DNA of 64,000 nucleotides from Mycolicibacterium arenosum (GTDB lineage: Bacteria; Actinomycetota; Actinomycetes; Mycobacteriales; Mycobacteriaceae), in assembly GCF_024320865.1 (NCBI RefSeq), contig NZ_JANDBD010000011.1:186001-250000 (forward strand), given 5' to 3'. The position numbers were made by a program, and so were the translations under genes. Below are positions 62,822-64,000 of this stretch, piece by piece (the first letter of the stretch is position 1; every line of letters begins with the position of its first letter). Under the pieces are notes generated by a model. The model ran no database searches and was not told where the DNA came from. It worked only from the letters and a program-made list of their open reading frames with translations.

Positions 62822-64000
62822 ATGGCTGCCCGATTCGACGCGGCTGCCCGGCTGGCCGAGGGGCGGCCGGTGGTCGGTGACCTGATCGAGTACGTCGCGG
62901 CCTGCCGTCAACTGGGCTATCGGCATTCCGACCTGACGGCTCACGCCGCGCAGGTCACCGAGTGGTACAGCGGGCAGGACGGTCTGGATCTCGCTGCGCT
63001 GGAAGCCGACGCGGCCGCACTCCGAGCCGTGGCAGCGGGGACCGACGACGTGGCGCGACAGCAGACCGCCGCGGTGGCGGCGCTGCGGGACGGCTGGGCC
63101 GGTTCCGGCGGGGGTGCGGCGATCGACTTCCTGAACCGGCATCAGCGCGCCGCGGAGTCGGTGTTCGCCGACGCGCGCACTGCCGCCGAGGCGCTGACCG
63201 CTCTGCGCGACGACCTGTGGCGTGCCGTCGACGCACAGGTGGCGGCGACGCTGGATGCGGGTGCGGCGGCGCAGCGCGAGACCTGGCTCGCGGCATCCCG
63301 CACGTTGACCACCGGCGCCGGTGATCGCGCCACGGCTAGCGAGCTCATCGACCGCGAGGTGACACCGTTCGTGGACACCGTGATCGGGGGCCGCTGGGTC
63401 GCGGCGATGCGAGCGGCGTCCGAGTCGGTGGCCGGGGCTTACCAGGCGGCGGTGACGCGATTGGGTGGTGCCGGCCCAACGGTCTTCGAGGTGCCGTTCG
63501 ACCTCGGGCCGCATGCGACTGACGCCGCGACTCCGCAGGCCGTTGCGCCGCAGGCCGTTGTACCTGCCGTGAGCGCGCCGGTCACCCCGGCGGCGTTCAG
63601 TCCCCAGGAGGCGGCCGCGCCGCCTACGGCCTCACCCGCCGCGTCGGCGCCGCTGTCCGCCCCGGTGGAACCGGGACTCGGTGCGCCTGCGGCGTCGACT
63701 CCGGCCATGCCGTCGCTGCCGTCGTTCGGAGAGTCGGGTGGAATGGGTTCCGGGCCTTCGGGATTCGGCACCGGGCTCGCCGATCTGCTCGGCGGACTCG
63801 GCGGGTTGTCCGACGGCGGCGAGTTCGAACCGGAGCAGGTTGACGCCGATCCTGCGGAGGTCGACGACGAAGATCTCGACGACGACGAGGAGCCCGTCGA
63901 CGACGACGATCCCGACGACGATCCCGAGGATGAGGACGAGGTCGAGGACGGCGCGGTCGGGGAGCCCGACGTCGCCGAGGAGGTTGCACCCGAACCCGAA
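62822..64000 (+). CDS. Large ESX-substrate-like protein (Rv3439c-like), runs off the window
   Basis: At least 393 aa with no stop before the window end. N-terminal ~220 residues are helical, with a WxG turn in LRDGWAGSGGGAAIDFLNRH and a second helical pair ending GGRWVAAMRAASESVAGAY. An Ala/Pro-rich linker and a strongly acidic Asp/Glu tail follow. The layout suggests a type VII substrate with a helical head. Begins 1 bp after the small partner gene. Confidence 0.75.
   Translation, partial: MAARFDAAARLAEGRPVVGDLIEYVAACRQLGYRHSDLTAHAAQVTEWYSGQDGLDLAALEADAAALRAVAAGTDDVARQQTAAVAALRDGWAGSGGGAAIDFLNRHQRAAESVFADARTAAEALTALRDDLWRAVDAQVAATLDAGAAAQRETWLAASRTLTTGAGDRATASELIDREVTPFVDTVIGGRWVAAMRAASESVAGAYQAAVTRLGGAGPTVFEVPFDLGPHATDAATPQAVAPQAVVPAVSAPVTPAAFSPQEAAAPPTASPAASAPLSAPVEPGLGAPAASTPAMPSLPSFGESGGMGSGPSGFGTGLADLLGGLGGLSDGGEFEPEQVDADPAEVDDEDLDDDEEPVDDDDPDDDPEDEDEVEDGAVGEPDVAEEVAPEPE

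Overview
This is a high-GC actinobacterial chromosome segment that fits a fast-growing Mycobacterium (Mycolicibacterium). The reasons are gene order and families: rmlC-rmlB, a luciferase-like F420 enzyme, infA-rpmJ-rpsM-rpsK-rpsD-rpoA-rplQ-truA, cutinases, the ESX-4 secretion locus (eccB4, mycP4, eccD4, eccC4, esxU, esxT), rplM-rpsI and glmM occur in the order known from the M. tuberculosis Rv3465-Rv3439c region, with several accessory blocks spliced in. No tRNA, rRNA, CRISPR array or intact IS transposase is visible, and no gene-free stretch exceeds 300 bases.

Layout. 1-5.9 kb: a Pro/Thr/Ser-rich membrane protein (cut by the window edge), a GAF histidine kinase and NarL-type regulator pair, a HAD phosphatase and an NDH-2-like flavoprotein. 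6.0-7.8 kb: a DUF222/HNH gene of the 13E12 repeat type (copy A). 7.9-11.4 kb: the valine-catabolic operon mmsA-fadE9-mmsB behind an 18-bp palindrome. 11.6-16.0 kb: exported proteins, an LpqN-type lipoprotein, and a Ser/Thr kinase whose extracellular domain is a DNA-identical copy of that lipoprotein. 16-22.6 kb: rmlC/rmlB, two tandem F420-type oxidoreductases, and a two-gene signalling unit (cNMP-binding histidine kinase; receiver fused to a thioredoxin-reductase-like protein lacking its cysteines). 22.9-27.5 kb: infA to truA. 27.5-29.5 kb: a second 13E12-type copy (B), frameshifted. 29.5-33.2 kb: three tandem cutinases, an EamA transporter and its divergent CGNR regulator.

33.2-44.9 kb is the most unusual part: eight genes on the minus strand, apparently one transcription unit and mostly joined by 4-8 bp stop/start overlaps. 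In transcription order they encode an AAA-ATPase/GAF/class III cyclase protein, an HK97-fold (encapsulin-like) shell candidate, a polyprenyl diphosphate synthase, two small proteins of unknown function, a CrtC/AttH-like protein, an SCP2-like lipid carrier, and a phytoene-desaturase-like flavoprotein with a long disordered tail carrying a duplicated helix motif. I read this as a candidate shell-associated isoprenoid-modifying system under cyclic-nucleotide or ATP-linked control. No phage structural genes are nearby.

45.1-54.6 kb is ESX-4. Three near-identical GGAAC-N17-CGTCC promoters precede eccC4, esxU and a small helical gene at 62.5 kb, which ties the last two genes of the window (ESX-substrate-like) to ESX-4 through one ECF sigma factor, probably SigM-like. 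54.7-59.2 kb is an inserted aldehyde-metabolism block (GAF activator, alpha/beta hydrolase, TetR, aldehyde dehydrogenase). It is followed by rplM-rpsI, a small secreted protein, glmM and the two ESX-4-linked genes.
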